Shown piece by piece: positions 1-8,058 of a DNA stretch of 52,186 nucleotides (its first letter is position 1; each line of letters opens with the position of its first letter). Location of the stretch: contig JAIRVF010000119.1 in NCBI GenBank assembly GCA_031254035.1, forward strand, positions 1 to 52,186, written 5' to 3'. Below the pieces are notes generated by a model. It did not search any database and was not told the DNA's origin. It saw only the letters and a list, made by a program, of their open reading frames with translations. The DNA is from Paenibacillus sp. (lineage in GTDB: Bacteria; Bacillota; Bacilli; Paenibacillales; Paenibacillaceae). Made by a program: the position numbers and the translations under genes.

Positions 1-92
1 GGGGCCATAATCAAAGTGTGAAATATAGGCAACCGATAACAAATATAGGGACCACCGGATACAAGTGCGTGCCAACGAACCTTTGTACTTTC

Positions 93-128
93 CAACACAA
101 AAAAGCCCCCTGATGGGGCGGGTCAAAA
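93..128 (-). terminator. Terminator-like hairpin, minus orientation
   Basis: GCCCC and GGGGC arms enclose a short loop. Read on the minus strand the hairpin is followed by a run of T. No minus-strand gene precedes it inside the window, so its owner is unclear. Confidence 0.35.
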
Positions 129-197
129 CTCTTACTCCTCTTAAAACATAAAAGGCACTTATATAGACGTAAAACGGTGCTCTCTCTAAGTTGCCCG

Positions 198-206
198 CAT
201 AATATA
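198..206 (+). promoter_or_regulatory. Possible sporulation-type -10 element (CATAnnnTA)
   Basis: CATAATATA fits the -10 consensus of sigma-E/sigma-K promoters and lies about 50 bases before the start of a CotSA-like gene. No convincing -35 is visible at the right spacing, so this rests on the -10 match and the product family only. Confidence 0.25.
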
Positions 207-255
207 TAACATAGCTATTATCGAGTGGCCGCCTGCCAAAAAGGAGGAAAGGAAC

Positions 256-1365
256 TTGAATCTGTTAATTGTTGCGCCTGAGCGGATTCCCATCCCCGGT
301 AACGGCTCGGTTGAAATTTGCATCCTCTCCATCGCAAGGCAGCTAGCAAAACAGCATAGCGTGACCGTGATCAGCAGGGCCGCGGCTGGACTGCCTGCAG
401 AAAGTAAGGAAGGGGGCGTCGGAATCGTTCGGGTTCGTTCGGGAAGCTCCAAAATATATTTGGCATCCGTTCTTCGTTACCTTCGTGGAAAAACATTCGA
501 TTGCATTCAAGTGGACAACCGTCCACACTACATGGCTGTGATCCGGAAAGCCGTTACTCCCAAGACGAAGGTAACCTTGTTTCTTCATTCACTCACTTTT
601 GTCCCGCAAAAGAGTCATGTCGCAGCCCGCATCAAACATGCCGACCTCATTATCGTTAACAGCAGTTCTTTGAAACAAAAGTTTTCGGATCGTTTCCCTT
701 TCATATCGCATCAGATACGGACGGTAGAGTTAGGGGTCGATACGGAGCATTTTTATCCTCCTAGCGATGCGATGCGAATGCAAGCTAAACTAAAATATGG
801 GATTAAAGGGGATTTTACCGTCTTATTTGTAGGGCGCATTATTCCCCGAAAAGGAGTCCACGTTCTTCTGAAGGCCGTGCAACTGGCTGGGAAACAACTC
901 CCTGTGAAGCTGATTGTCGCCGGCAGGGCACTTCCCGCCTATATGAAGCAGCTGAGAACACAGGCGGCAAAGCTGGGCATTTCCGTAATTTGGGCCGGAG
1001 AAGTCAACCACACGAAAATACACCTTCTATACCAATTGGCGGATTGCCTTGTGTGCCCTTCCCAAAAGCATGAAGCCTTTGGTCTGGTTAATGTGGAGGC
1101 TATGGCCTCTGGTTTGCCCGTAATCGCCTCGAGAATCGGCGGGATACCCGAAATCGTGAAACATGGAGAAAGCGGTTATCTGGTGGATCGGTATGATCGT
1201 CCCGAATCTTTTGCTGAATATCTCGTCAGGTTGGGTAAAAGCAGTACCCTCCGCAGCACTTTAGGTGAAGCCGGCCGCAACATTGTTCTTCAAAAACTTA
1301 CTTGGAGCCAGACTGCTTCCCGTTTAGCCTCCTTATATGAGGTTGTTCAAAAAGTCCGCTTTTGA
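256..1365 (+). CDS. GT4-family glycosyltransferase, CotSA-like
   Basis: The 369-residue product has the GT-B layout of family 4 glycosyltransferases, which move a sugar from a nucleotide donor onto a polysaccharide, lipid or protein. The N-terminal acceptor domain spans about 1-180. The donor domain follows, with GRIIPRKG at 193-200 and the E-x7-E region EAFGLVNVEAMASGLPV at 273-289. The opening LNLLIVAPERIPIPGNGSVE resembles Bacillus spore-coat protein CotSA, so a role in coat or surface glycosylation is a reasonable inference but not proven. The start is TTG at 256, set by AAGGAGGAAAGG just upstream; no ATG lies nearby. The gene stands alone, with a repeat-rich spacer downstream and a minus-strand operon beyond. 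Confidence 0.8.
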   Translation: MNLLIVAPERIPIPGNGSVEICILSIARQLAKQHSVTVISRAAAGLPAESKEGGVGIVRVRSGSSKIYLASVLRYLRGKTFDCIQVDNRPHYMAVIRKAVTPKTKVTLFLHSLTFVPQKSHVAARIKHADLIIVNSSSLKQKFSDRFPFISHQIRTVELGVDTEHFYPPSDAMRMQAKLKYGIKGDFTVLFVGRIIPRKGVHVLLKAVQLAGKQLPVKLIVAGRALPAYMKQLRTQAAKLGISVIWAGEVNHTKIHLLYQLADCLVCPSQKHEAFGLVNVEAMASGLPVIASRIGGIPEIVKHGESGYLVDRYDRPESFAEYLVRLGKSSTLRSTLGEAGRNIVLQKLTWSQTASRLASLYEVVQKVRF

Positions 1366-1428
1366 TAAGAAAACCAATCGAAGTAATCCAAGGATGAACG
1401 ACCGCGATCTAGAGGTAGGTTTTCTTGC

Positions 1429-1475
1429 GATATAGAATTTCATCAGCCTTGCTGATAACGTATAAATTCTATATC
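1429..1475. repeat. Nested perfect hairpin
   Basis: The outer arms GATATAGAATTT and AAATTCTATATC are perfect over 12 bp. Inside the loop a second perfect stem ATCAGC/GCTGAT closes on a 3-nt loop. No T-run follows, so it is not an ordinary terminator. It lies 64 bp after the glycosyltransferase stop. Confidence 0.6.
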
Positions 1476-1594
1476 TAACACGAAGTGAATCAGGAAGCAA
1501 CTCGGCATCGAATCTTGAATTCACCCGGTCCTAAGCGGATGCTTACCCAAAACAGGCAGATGCTTACGAAGTCGTTTTCTACGAAAACGTGCAG

Positions 1595-1737
1595 CTCCGC
1601 TCCTCAGTCCCTAGCTTCATCCAATTCAAGCGTTTTGAAAAGACGCACATCGGAAGCATAAGCTAAAGCGTTTTGAAAAAACGCACATCGGAAGCATAAG
1701 CTTCGGTGCTGAAAACCGACCTTTTTGAACACGCACT
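1595..1737 (+). repeat. Dispersed repeat copy 1 with two 38-bp units
   Basis: Two tandem units start at 1628 and 1666, period 38 bp. The second carries the palindrome GCGTTTT-gaa-AAAACGC and the motif GCACATCGGAAGCATAAGCT; the first varies at one palindrome base. Flanking sequence (CTCCGCTCCTCAG on one side, TTTTTGAACACGCAC on the other) is also shared, in inverted order, with 32758-32929, so the repeat is larger than the units. Confidence 0.8.
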
Positions 1738-1746
1738 TATATGAAT

Positions 1747-1788
1747 AAAAAGCAAAGAATCCCCTCTTTAGGGAGACTCTTTGCTTTT
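1747..1788. terminator. Bidirectional terminator after the ABC exporter operon
   Basis: AAAAGCAAAGAATCCC pairs with GGGAGACTCTTTGCTTTT around a short loop, with A and T tracts on the two sides. It sits 4 bp beyond the stop of the minus-strand permease. Confidence 0.8.
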
Positions 1789-1792
1789 ACGT

Positions 1793-3445
1793 TTAATCTG
1801 AATATACACGGTTTACTGGAGTCTTGCGGAAAGCTAGCTTCCATGCAATGAAATTGAAGACTAAGAGCAGCAGCATCCACAGATATTGCCCATATGATAA
1901 AAATGTAAAGACTAAATGGGCGCCTGCGAATACCCCGAGCAGCAGCATCATGCCCACGATAACGAAGCCGTTTCCGGATTGCGCACTCTGAAGAGGCATC
2001 GAGAAAGGCAAGCTTTTTTCCAATACCATAAAACTCAGAATCGTGTACAGCAGAACACCGAGCAGAATCACGATAATATCCGGTATAATTCTTGTTCCGA
2101 AAATAATTAGGAAAATCACGGTCTGAAGGATGAACACCGGGGCAAAAAGCCGGGCAATCATCGCTTTAAGTGTCCCTTTATAGATTGGAGCGGTATCAGA
2201 CAGCGGCGCTGATTGGTAGATCCATGCGCCTTTATAATTCCCCGAGAATTTAAGCATCATGATGATGGTTGGAATCATCAATGCGCAGAAATAGAGGAAC
2301 AGAAATCCTCGGCCCGCCCGCATCGCGGCGAAACCACCTTCCGAGCGCAGCATATTAAACATGAAGATAAACGGAAAAATGATGGAAAAACCCAGCTGCG
2401 GATATACCTTCAGCTTAAAGTCGCGCTCGCGTCCCATCATATCCCATGCAAATCGGAAAAAGACCCCTTCCATCTTCCCCCGGCACAAGAGGCTGCCCAG
2501 CATTTCTTTAAGGCGGATAGGGCTGGTTTTGCCCCGCCCCTGATGACTGGCAAGCTTTTGCAAATTCCGTTCAAAGGAAGGCATCAGCAGGGTATACATC
2601 CATAACGCGGCCAGAGGACCAGCGACGGACAGTACCGTGAAGAGAATAATGTATGTATTCCCGCCGCCCATCAGCCACTCGAACGGAGATGCAAACCAGG
2701 TCGGAAAAATGAAAACTTGCCACCACTTTGCCGTAAAGGAAACCTTATAATCCATCAAATTAAATAACCTGGAGATAAACTGATAGCCTACCGTCATAGT
2801 GATCGTCAGCCCGATTTGGACATAGTTGATGATATCCTTCAGCTTCTCCCCGTCAAAGAAACGCAGCACGAGCCAGTATAACGCCGCCGTCAGGACCACG
2901 ATAAACATATCCATCAGCAGGATTTCCACAATAAACAGGAGGAAAAACAATATGCCCTGTCTGAACAATCCGACGACAAGTGGAACGATCGTAAGCGATC
3001 CGGTCAGCAGCAGCAGGTAGATCGTCACATGCAGCAACTTGGCCATATTGATCGTTCTGCGCTGAATTGGCTTAGAAAATATAATATTGCGGTCCCGGAC
3101 ATCCAACATGACCGAGGAAAAGTCTGAAATCATGGAGGTCGTGACCATAAACATAAGAATGCCGAATACCAGGCTCATCTGGAACATGTAATTCATCTTC
3201 ATGGCCACGAACGGTACCAACATGATGCTGAGAATCACGTAAATCCATAGTGACTTGATAAACTGGTTGGACTGCTTAGCGGGATCGGCATTTTTGGACG
3301 ATTTCTGGATCAGCGTTGGCACTCTGCGGCCATCCATCAACAGCTTGGTCTCCAAAATCCTCCGCATCACCGGGTAGTCGACCCCGAATTTTTCAAACAC
3401 GTTCCGCAGCGGATCGAGAATTTTCAGCCATTTTATCGTTTCCAT
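1793..3445 (-). CDS. ABC exporter permease, ~550 residues
   Basis: A hydrophobic protein with a ~65-residue cytoplasmic N-terminus and roughly a dozen predicted membrane segments, for example near residues 68-100, 135-190, 220-230, 255-280 and throughout 350-540. It resembles the large ABC-2-like permeases encoded beside a single ATPase in Bacilli, but I do not recognise the exact family or substrate. Its ATG is 3 bp past the TAG of the ATPase gene, with AGAGGTG as ribosome binding site inside the ATPase end. The two are therefore surely one operon and one transporter. A terminator follows directly. Confidence 0.75.
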   Translation of the reverse strand: METIKWLKILDPLRNVFEKFGVDYPVMRRILETKLLMDGRRVPTLIQKSSKNADPAKQSNQFIKSLWIYVILSIMLVPFVAMKMNYMFQMSLVFGILMFMVTTSMISDFSSVMLDVRDRNIIFSKPIQRRTINMAKLLHVTIYLLLLTGSLTIVPLVVGLFRQGILFFLLFIVEILLMDMFIVVLTAALYWLVLRFFDGEKLKDIINYVQIGLTITMTVGYQFISRLFNLMDYKVSFTAKWWQVFIFPTWFASPFEWLMGGGNTYIILFTVLSVAGPLAALWMYTLLMPSFERNLQKLASHQGRGKTSPIRLKEMLGSLLCRGKMEGVFFRFAWDMMGRERDFKLKVYPQLGFSIIFPFIFMFNMLRSEGGFAAMRAGRGFLFLYFCALMIPTIIMMLKFSGNYKGAWIYQSAPLSDTAPIYKGTLKAMIARLFAPVFILQTVIFLIIFGTRIIPDIIVILLGVLLYTILSFMVLEKSLPFSMPLQSAQSGNGFVIVGMMLLLGVFAGAHLVFTFLSYGQYLWMLLLLVFNFIAWKLAFRKTPVNRVYSD

Positions 3446-3448
3446 CGG

Positions 3449-4249
3449 CTACACCTCTTGGACGATCGATACAAACGACGACGCAACATCCTTGTATTCA
3501 TGGAATCCGGTCAGATCATTAAAAATCTGCTCCAATGAGCGCTCATGCGATTGCTCCCGCAGCTCTTCGAAACTGCCGTCAGCGACAATGCGGCCCCCGT
3601 TCAACAGCAATATACGGCTGCTGATTTTCTCCACGACGTCCATAATATGTGAGGAATAAAAGATCGTTTTACCTTCGGCCGCGAGCGCAGCCATGATTTC
3701 TTTCACGATCATGACGCTGTTGGCGTCCAGACCGCTCAGCGGCTCATCCAGGAACAAAATGTCCGGGTTATGCAGCAAACTGGAGATGAGGAGCACCTTC
3801 TGCCGCATACCTTTGCTGAACGATGAAATCCGGTCGAAGTAGACCTCCTCCAGCCCAAACTTGGCCATCAGCCGACTCGCCTTGTGATCCGCCTTCCGCT
3901 GCGTAAGTCCGTACAGTTCACCGACAAACACCAAATATTCTTGTGCGGTCAAACTGTCATACAACTCCGCCACCTCTGGCACATAACCGATGCGCCGCTT
4001 GTATTCGATATCCCCATCCGCGATGTCCCTGCCAAAAATTCGTACCTCTCCCTGATAACCCTCCACCAGGCCGAGCATAATTTTGACTGTTGTGCTTTTG
4101 CCAGCCCCGTTCGGACCGATATAGCCGATAATTTGACCCTTGTACACATCCAGATCGATCCCTTGCAAAATCGGCTTGCTTCCATAACTCATTTCCAAAC
4201 TGCGGATGGATATTACACGCTCGTTTGAATTTCCCGTCGTTTCTATCAA
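3449..4249 (-). CDS. ABC transporter ATP-binding protein
   Basis: This 266-residue nucleotide-binding subunit powers the permease encoded just downstream. Walker A GPNGAGKST is at 45-53, a variant signature SFSKGMRQK at 143-151, Walker B with catalytic Glu ILFLDEP at 164-170, and an H-loop at SSHIMD near 200. The short chain with a C-terminal tail is typical of ABC-2 exporter ATPases. The start appears to be TTG at 4249, with GGGAGAG seven bases upstream; the next in-frame ATG (residue 20) would delete part of the fold's first strand. Export rather than import is inferred from the absence of a binding protein. Confidence 0.85.
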   Translation of the reverse strand: MIETTGNSNERVISIRSLEMSYGSKPILQGIDLDVYKGQIIGYIGPNGAGKSTTVKIMLGLVEGYQGEVRIFGRDIADGDIEYKRRIGYVPEVAELYDSLTAQEYLVFVGELYGLTQRKADHKASRLMAKFGLEEVYFDRISSFSKGMRQKVLLISSLLHNPDILFLDEPLSGLDANSVMIVKEIMAALAAEGKTIFYSSHIMDVVEKISSRILLLNGGRIVADGSFEELREQSHERSLEQIFNDLTGFHEYKDVASSFVSIVQEV

Positions 4250-4302
4250 TTCGCATCTCTCCCTTGAGGTCCACTTTATGATTGCTCAATGGATCCCCCC
4301 TT

Positions 4303-4330
4303 CCAAATTCTAGCACAATTTCTGGGGTCG
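4303..4330 (-). promoter_or_regulatory. Possible extended -10 promoter for the ABC exporter operon
   Basis: On the minus strand TGcTAGAAT is an extended -10 (TGn plus TAGAAT) about 60 bp before the TTG start. There is no clear -35, as is usual for extended -10 promoters. Confidence 0.35.
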
Positions 4331-4469
4331 TCGGGGATATATTAGATACATCAGAAAAAAACATCTATTGACGTACTTCCTAAGAAGGGAGGGCCTTCTA
4401 AAAAAATAGAAGCCCTTTCGGGGGCTCGGCGTATAAGATAAGGATCCGCTTCGGTGAAACTTTAAACGA

Positions 4470-4658
4470 CGCTAACGAAACTGAGGAGTGTTATAGTTGC
4501 AAAAACGAGGCCAAATAAAACGTAACGAAACCACATATCGTTATTTCGACGAAATAAGGTGGAATCACCGGTATTCTTGATCAATAGTGATACCCAGTTT
4601 CGTTAGAATATTTCGCAGGCTGGTTTTGCCCGAATAACGATTGCAGGTTTCGTTAGCG
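4470..4658. repeat. 189-bp palindromic element, copy 1 (TAACGAAAC arms)
   Basis: The element starts with CGCTAACGAAAC and ends with its reverse complement GTTTCGTTAGCG. Each arm holds two TAACGAAAC motifs about 60 bp apart, so four motifs form two nested inverted pairs. A GTTAT or related motif follows ~10-15 bp inside each. A sister element of 190 bp with the same architecture is at 10669-10858. No protein is encoded; a non-autonomous or structural repeat is likely. Confidence 0.8.
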
Positions 4659-4676
4659 TATGCACCCTGCGTTTAA

Positions 4677-5035
4677 CTACGGCCTAAAATACTGCGTTAT
4701 CGTCCCCTGACCGTTCTCTACTTCCGCCTCGGCATAAGCACCGTTGATGAAAGTGATCTGGGGAGGAACATGACCGCAGTCGATGTCATATACAACAGAA
4801 ATCTGCAGCTCTTCTGCCAGTTCACGGTATATATCCTCAGCAATATAACCTTCAACGGGGCGGTTCGCTGGGCTCCTTCCGAACATGAGGGCGCTTGCGG
4901 CTTGGATGACCACAATACACGCTGACAGGCCAGGCAACCCACTCCAATAACCAGGATCGCAATCCCCAGAATGAGAAAAACCCAAACCGCCCGCACCATC
5001 AGGTGCAAGCAGTTATCTCTATATAAAAGATGCAA
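4677..5035 (-). pseudogene. Frameshifted small membrane-anchored protein
   Basis: Two overlapping minus-strand frames make sense only when joined. The upstream frame (from 5035) supplies a hydrophobic segment (VRAVWVFLILGIAILVIG), and the other frame supplies a coding-like tail rich in charged residues (for example EDIYRELAEELQISVVYDID) to a TAG at 4677. The switch must lie between about 4900 and 4930. No good ribosome binding site precedes either frame. I do not recognise the family. A broken gene fits best; a sequencing error is possible. Confidence 0.4.
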
Positions 5036-5038
5036 ACT

Positions 5039-5203
5039 TTATTTAATGCTGTCTCTGACTTCCTTCACCATTTCTTGTACGGATTGCAGGCCGCCACCAG
5101 AGCGGTACTCGGAACATAGGCTGCCATTCCCACGACCGACCTGATCAGTGATAAATATAGCCTTATAACTTTGAGATACTTCTCCTTTTTTAAAATTTTG
5201 TAC
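5039..5203 (-). other. 54-codon open stretch in frame after the importer ATPase stop
   Basis: After the ATPase TAG the same frame stays open to a TAA at 5039. The end of the stretch looks like protein (for example ITDQVGRGNGSLCSEYRSGG, then a helix-like SVQEMVKEVRDSIK). It has no ATG, and base composition shifts from AT-rich to mixed at about 5165. It may be the tail of an older gene cut when the iron-uptake cluster arrived. Family unknown. Confidence 0.3.
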
Positions 5204-5956
5204 CTAATAAACAGCAATTGGCCCATAAGGACCATCGATAATTTCTATTTTCGTTTCAAAAATATCTGTCAAAACTTCTGGATCCATAACCTCTTCTACC
5301 GTTCCAAAAGCGGCAATTTGTCCGTCTTTCATAGCACAAATTCGATCAGAATATTTGGCTGCAAAATTTATATCATGCATAACAGTCAGAATTGTTCTTC
5401 CAAATTCATTAGCAGCATGCCTCAAATGCTCCATCATTTGAACAGAACGAGCAACATCAAGATTGTTCAGAGGCTCATCCAAAAGTACATATTCAGTCTC
5501 TTGGCACAAAACCATTGCTACATACGCCCTTTGCCTTTGACCCCCAGAAAGCTCATCTAAATATCTATTTTCTAGATCAGTCAAGCCTAAAAAATCGATA
5601 TATTTAGAAATAATAGCCTCATCCTCTTTCGTTAATCTTCCTTTTGAATAAGGGAAACGTCCAAATCCAACCAATTGTCTAATCGTAAGCCTCGTTACAA
5701 AATGATTTTCTTGACGCAAAATAGTTATAATTTTCGCTAAGTCCTTTGATTTAGATTCAGTAACATCCATATTCGCTACCTGAATTTGGCCTTCATCCAT
5801 ATCCAAAAGTCTTCCAATCATCAAGAGTGTCGTAGACTTTCCAGCACCATTGGGTCCAATTAATGAAGTGAGACCTGCTTTTGGTATTTCAATATTCAGA
5901 GGTCCTATTTTCACCTTATCCGTATACAATTTTCTAACATTATCAATCTTTATCAT
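5204..5956 (-). CDS. Siderophore ABC importer ATPase, YclP-like
   Basis: The 250-residue cytoplasmic ATPase drives ferric-siderophore uptake. It carries Walker A GPNGAGKST at 34-42, signature LSGGQ at 136-140, Walker B VLLDEP at 157-162 and an H-loop in VMHDIN. The sequence is of the FepC/FhuC class and is closest in my reading to YclP of the Bacillus petrobactin system. The start ATG overlaps the upstream permease stop by 4 bp, so translation is coupled. It is the last gene of a binding protein-permease-permease-ATPase operon under a Fur box at 9206. The DNA is clearly more AT-rich than its neighbours. Confidence 0.88.
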   Translation of the reverse strand: MIKIDNVRKLYTDKVKIGPLNIEIPKAGLTSLIGPNGAGKSTTLLMIGRLLDMDEGQIQVANMDVTESKSKDLAKIITILRQENHFVTRLTIRQLVGFGRFPYSKGRLTKEDEAIISKYIDFLGLTDLENRYLDELSGGQRQRAYVAMVLCQETEYVLLDEPLNNLDVARSVQMMEHLRHAANEFGRTILTVMHDINFAAKYSDRICAMKDGQIAAFGTVEEVMDPEVLTDIFETKIEIIDGPYGPIAVY

Positions 5957-7017
5957 AGAACCCTCTTCCTTAAAACTGCAATTAAGAATATGATTCCACC
6001 AAATAATTCAATAATAACTGAAACGACGCCTTGAGCATTGAATACATGATACATTAAAAAGTATGCACTCGTTATGATCAAAAACCCTATAGCAAGAGCC
6101 ATTGGAAAAGTATATCTATGATCATAGGTTGGCGCTGCTTGATAACTCAAAGTTGCAATTAAAAATCCAAAGAAAGTAAGTGGTCCAATCAAAGCTGTTG
6201 AAATTGACATCAAAATAGCAACTAATACAAGCGTATAAATTACACTAAATTGATATTTAACTCCAAAGGAGGTAGAGACATCCTTTCCAAGTGACAATAC
6301 ATTTAGATTCTTAGAATGAGCAAGAAGCAATAATGCTACAATGATTACCATAGGAATAACAATCGGAAAATAAGCAGCATCTGCATGATTAACAGAACCA
6401 AACAATCTTGCCTGTAAAATATCAAACTCAGAAGGCGAAAGAAGTCTTCTCATAAAAGCAGACACAGATCTTAGTCCAGTGCCAATAATAATTCCAACCA
6501 AAAGCATAAGCTGCAAATTTCCGTACTTTCCAGAAAGCAACCACCCATAAAGGATCAAGCTCATCAAGACCATAACAATAACTTGAATTACAAATGGTAC
6601 AATACCAGTAAAATTCACTAATGCACCAACACCAAAGAAAAATATGGTACTCGTATGAATGGTTGAGTAAAGTGATTCAAATCCTAAAAGTGAAGGGGTA
6701 ATAATCCTATTATTCGTTATCGATTGGAAAGCAACGGTGGATAAACTCTGACAAATGGCAGCAATAATCATGGCAACAAGCGCTACCATCCTTCTTCTAG
6801 CAACTGGGATAAAAGAAGGTGAATCTATCGGAACTGGATTGTTATAAACTAAAAGTCCATATGAAGAAAGGATGCCCAAAACAATTAATGTTATGAGCAA
6901 CATCCAATAACGTTTTTCTTCTTTCTTAGAACGAAAAGCTCTAGCTGATCTATTTTTATTATGAAGGCTAGAATCGATTACGACATTTTCTTTATTGCTA
7001 TATTCCAATGCGTTCAT
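5953..7017 (-). CDS. Siderophore ABC importer permease, YclO-like
   Basis: This is a 354-residue FecCD-type permease, one half of the membrane channel for a ferric siderophore. After a ~35-residue polar N-terminus it has about nine or ten hydrophobic segments. The family region GRRMVALVAMIIAAICQS-like follows the first helix (here written RRRMVALVAMIIAAICQS), and LIGPLTFFGFLIATLSYQ near residue 280 is typical of the family. It overlaps both neighbours by 4 bp, which makes stoichiometric co-translation likely. Paired with the preceding permease it would form a heterodimer, as in the YclN/YclO pair. Confidence 0.87.
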   Translation of the reverse strand: MNALEYSNKENVVIDSSLHNKNRSARAFRSKKEEKRYWMLLITLIVLGILSSYGLLVYNNPVPIDSPSFIPVARRRMVALVAMIIAAICQSLSTVAFQSITNNRIITPSLLGFESLYSTIHTSTIFFFGVGALVNFTGIVPFVIQVIVMVLMSLILYGWLLSGKYGNLQLMLLVGIIIGTGLRSVSAFMRRLLSPSEFDILQARLFGSVNHADAAYFPIVIPMVIIVALLLLAHSKNLNVLSLGKDVSTSFGVKYQFSVIYTLVLVAILMSISTALIGPLTFFGFLIATLSYQAAPTYDHRYTFPMALAIGFLIITSAYFLMYHVFNAQGVVSVIIELFGGIIFLIAVLRKRVL

Positions 7018-8042
7018 CTTAGCCTCCTTGGTTTTCTTTGTCTCAATAAAATAGTAATAAATACGACTGCCCCCACTGTTCCGAGTATTAAAGAAACTGG
7101 TACTTCAAAAGGCATTATAATGGTTCGAGAAATGATGTCACAAACCGTTATCGTACCCATTCCGATCACACATACCCAAGGCAAATTACTCCTCAGATCA
7201 TCTCCCCTAAACATTGAAACCATATTGGGGACAATTAATCCTAAAAAAGGTAAGTTTCCGATAACAGCTGCAACAATTCCAACGGCTAAAGAAATAAGAC
7301 CAGTACCCAAAAGAACGATCCTGTTGTAATTTACTCCAAGACTTGTTGCAACATCTTCCCCTAGTCCAGCTAAGGTCAGTCTATTTGCATACATAAAAAT
7401 AAGAAAAGTAACGATAACAATGATCCATAAATATTCATATCTTCCAACTTGAACTGCCGCAAAAGAACCTACAAACCAAGATTCAATATTTTGCGTACTT
7501 TGAAACAAGAGTCCCATAAAAGTGGAAACTGCAGAAATGACTGCTCCAAGCATCAGTCCAATAATGGGGACAATTAAAGCTGAACGGAGTTTAACTCTTC
7601 TTAAAAATAAAAAGAAAATCATCGTTCCTATAAAAGAAAAAACAATTGCACCAGTCATTCTTAAAACTAACGTTGGTGCAGGAAATAATAAGTAAACAAC
7701 AAGCAGTCCCAAACCCGCCCATTCAATAGTTCCTGTTGTGGTAGGTTCAACTAAACGATTCTGTGTAATAAGTTGCATGACGAGTCCTGCCATGGACATG
7801 GCAGCGCCAGTGAGCATTAATGCAGCTGTTCTTGGAACACGAGTTATGAAAAACATCTCCATTCCATCCTCTTGTCCGTGTATATTATAAACTCCAGTAA
7901 ATAGCGATATAATTCCCAAAATAATAACAACTATAATCGCTAATATAAAAGGTTTTGTCCATAACTTGTTGTGGTTATAAAGCCGGGGTTGAGAATCCCT
8001 CTCAACCCCAGAAATCTTTTGTATTGTCTTTTTCAGCACCAT
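7014..8042 (-). CDS. Siderophore ABC importer permease, YclN-like
   Basis: A 342-residue FecCD-type permease with a polar ~30-residue start and many hydrophobic helices. The family signature RVPRTAALMLTGAAMSMAGL occurs near residues 68-87, and the coupling-helix region GLGEDVATSLG near 225. A second signature, IGNLPFLGLIVPNMVSMF, lies near 262. It follows the binding-protein gene by 16 bp and overlaps the next permease by 4 bp. Function and position match the membrane half of a YclNOPQ-type importer. Confidence 0.87.
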   Translation of the reverse strand: MVLKKTIQKISGVERDSQPRLYNHNKLWTKPFILAIIVVIILGIISLFTGVYNIHGQEDGMEMFFITRVPRTAALMLTGAAMSMAGLVMQLITQNRLVEPTTTGTIEWAGLGLLVVYLLFPAPTLVLRMTGAIVFSFIGTMIFFLFLRRVKLRSALIVPIIGLMLGAVISAVSTFMGLLFQSTQNIESWFVGSFAAVQVGRYEYLWIIVIVTFLIFMYANRLTLAGLGEDVATSLGVNYNRIVLLGTGLISLAVGIVAAVIGNLPFLGLIVPNMVSMFRGDDLRSNLPWVCVIGMGTITVCDIISRTIIMPFEVPVSLILGTVGAVVFITILLRQRKPRRLR

Positions 8043-8058
8043 GTTATGCTCCTTTAGA

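Larger units (their letters stand above)
1366..1746. other. Gene-free spacer with hairpins and dispersed repeat copy 1
   Basis: No reading frame here looks coding. The spacer holds an AGAAAACC/GGTTTTCT inverted repeat (about 1368-1425), a nested hairpin (1429-1475), and from 1595 a repeat whose inverted relative lies at 32758-32929. Confidence 0.6.

Noticed and set aside
4470..4658. Insertion sequence with terminal inverted repeats
   Set aside because: The element is palindromic throughout, only 189 bp, and encodes no transposase; listed as a repeat instead.
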